NCBI GenBank assembly: GCA_900767675.1 | Contig: CAAFZX010000016.1 | Span: 1-14,918, forward strand | Reading direction: 5' to 3' | Source: an uncultured Collinsella sp. | GTDB lineage: Bacteria; Actinomycetota; Coriobacteriia; Coriobacteriales; Coriobacteriaceae | DNA: 14,918 bases | Shown: positions 13,916 through 14,918 of the stretch, piece by piece | How positions within the stretch are numbered: position 1 is the first letter of the stretch | How the letters are laid out: the number at the start of each line of letters is the position of its first letter | Notes under the pieces: model-generated | The model's database searches: none | Seen by the model: only the letters and a program-made list of their open reading frames with translations | Told to the model about the DNA's origin: nothing | Position numbers and translations under genes: made by a program

Positions 13916-14918
13916 TTACTTCTTGCTTTCGGGCAAGACCAGGTCCACGGCAGCGTCCTTGGCAGCATCGATGTGCTGAGCCACGACCGGCGTCTGCGGA
14001 AGGATCAGGTTAAGGACAATGGCCATGATGGCGGTGGGGGTTACGGCATTGGAGCCGATGACGGTGGACACCCAGGTGGGCATACCCTCGCCGGCAAGGC
14101 AACCGCTGGCCATCCAGATACCCAGGCCAAAGACGACGGAGGTGCCGACGATGGTGGTAGTGCGCTGCGTGAGGCCCTCGCGGGTGAACATGCGCACGCC
14201 GTTCATGGTGATGGTGCCAAAGACGCCCACGGTCGCGCCGCCGATGACGGGCTGCGGGATAGCGGAAAGCACGGCCGAAAGCTGCGGGAACAGGCCGGCG
14301 ATGGCAAAGACGGCAGCGATGATCACAAAGACCCACTTGTTGACGACCTTGTTGGAGCAGATGATGCCCACGTTTTGGCCAAGGGCGCTGGTGGGAAGAC
14401 CGCCGAGGAGGCCGCCGACCATAGAAGTGAGGCCCTGAGACACGATAGCGCCGGAGAGCTCGCGCTCAGTGGGCATACGGTCGATGGAGCCCAGGCAGGC
14501 GGCGGAGACGTCGCCGATAACCTGGATGGCAACCATGGGGAACACGACGGCGAGGGTAATGCAGACCTCGGGATCAAACTCGAGCGTGTAGGGCATGAGC
14601 TTGGGAAGGGCGAAGACCTGAGCGGTGGCGACGCTGGAGAAGTCGATCATGCCAAAGGGGATCGAAACGATCATACCGACGATCATGCCAAAGAACACGG
14701 ATCCCAGCTTGAGCGTGCCCTTGCCAAAGTTGGCGAGCGCAAAGACCACGGCGAAGGTGATAAGAGCGACGCACCAGGCCTGCGGAGTGCCCCACAGCGG
14801 CGTACCCATACCGCCGGCCATATACTTGACGGCCGTGGGATAGAGAGAGACGCCGATGGAGAAGATGACCGTACCGGTCACGACGGGCGGGAACAGCCAC
14901 TTGATCTTGCTGTAGGCC
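13916..14918 (-). CDS. NCS2/NAT-family purine permease (xanthine/uric acid type), 5' partial
   Basis: The frame is open to the right edge, so the N-terminus lies beyond it; 333 residues are visible. The GTG at 14881 is internal (KWLFPPVVTGTVIFSIG runs through it). The many hydrophobic helices and FPPVVTGT are typical of uracil-xanthine permeases. The substrate helices read QVIGDVSAACLGS and, further on, GLPTSALGQNVGI, matching the ExxGD and QNxG signatures of E. coli XanQ. The QN pair and GD are kept, but the usual Glu of ExxGD is Gln here (codon at 14522-14524). IPQPVIGGATVGVFGTI is a normal later family segment. It is the first visible gene of the purine operon and probably imports xanthine, uric acid or hypoxanthine as substrate for the downstream enzymes. 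Its C-terminus ends LVLPESKK. Specificity is uncertain. Confidence 0.92.
   Translation of the reverse strand, partial: AYSKIKWLFPPVVTGTVIFSIGVSLYPTAVKYMAGGMGTPLWGTPQAWCVALITFAVVFALANFGKGTLKLGSVFFGMIVGMIVSIPFGMIDFSSVATAQVFALPKLMPYTLEFDPEVCITLAVVFPMVAIQVIGDVSAACLGSIDRMPTERELSGAIVSQGLTSMVGGLLGGLPTSALGQNVGIICSNKVVNKWVFVIIAAVFAIAGLFPQLSAVLSAIPQPVIGGATVGVFGTITMNGVRMFTREGLTQRTTTIVGTSVVFGLGIWMASGCLAGEGMPTWVSTVIGSNAVTPTAIMAIVLNLILPQTPVVAQHIDAAKDAAVDLVLPESKK

Overview
The window looks like a chromosomal segment from a GC-rich Gram-positive gut anaerobe. I infer a Coriobacteriia (Collinsella-like) organism from the protein sequences, the G/C-rich third codon positions with long antisense shadow frames, and the anaerobic purine cluster. 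This is recognition only, with no database search behind it.

The window has two parts. Bases 1 to about 5830 are a loose accessory region. It starts with the C-terminal end of a Pro/Ala-rich membrane-anchored protein (1-773). A structured intergenic stretch follows, holding four tandem ~33-nt repeats and several hairpins. Next come an unrecognised 140-aa gene (1174-1596), a decayed fragment of a DUF4143-type ATPase (minus strand, about 1638-2027), an intact AAA ATPase with a C-terminal DUF234/PD-(D/E)xK-like domain (2231-3622, minus), and an AbiEi-antitoxin/Vsr-endonuclease-like gene (4338-5336, plus). Three arrays of a 46-nt imperfect palindrome separated by about 16-nt spacers (62-nt period) lie at about 2092-2210, 3749-4041 and 5347-5825. 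They bracket the ATPase and the AbiEi-like gene.

Bases 5831-14918 are a minus-strand operon for anaerobic purine breakdown. In transcription order it holds an NCS2 xanthine/uric-acid-type permease (cut by the right edge), the amidohydrolase ssnA, ygfK (FMN barrel + GltD-like flavoprotein + Fe-S), a four-cluster RnfB-like ferredoxin, and a fused 2Fe-2S/molybdopterin xanthine dehydrogenase of the selenium-dependent family. A strong intrinsic terminator ends it at 5831-5866. The likely logic is purine import, molybdenum hydroxylation, and electron transfer through the ferredoxin and the YgfK flavoprotein to nicotinamide or another carrier. SsnA would act on a ring intermediate. No FAD subunit (XdhB/YgfM type) is present in the window.

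The main points for a second look are the palindromic arrays, including a 28-nt identical pair exactly 1800 bp apart on either side of the ATPase; the nested palindrome in front of the ATPase; the 33-nt tandem repeats; the FAD-less XDH/ferredoxin arrangement; and a Glu-to-Gln change at a normally conserved permease position.
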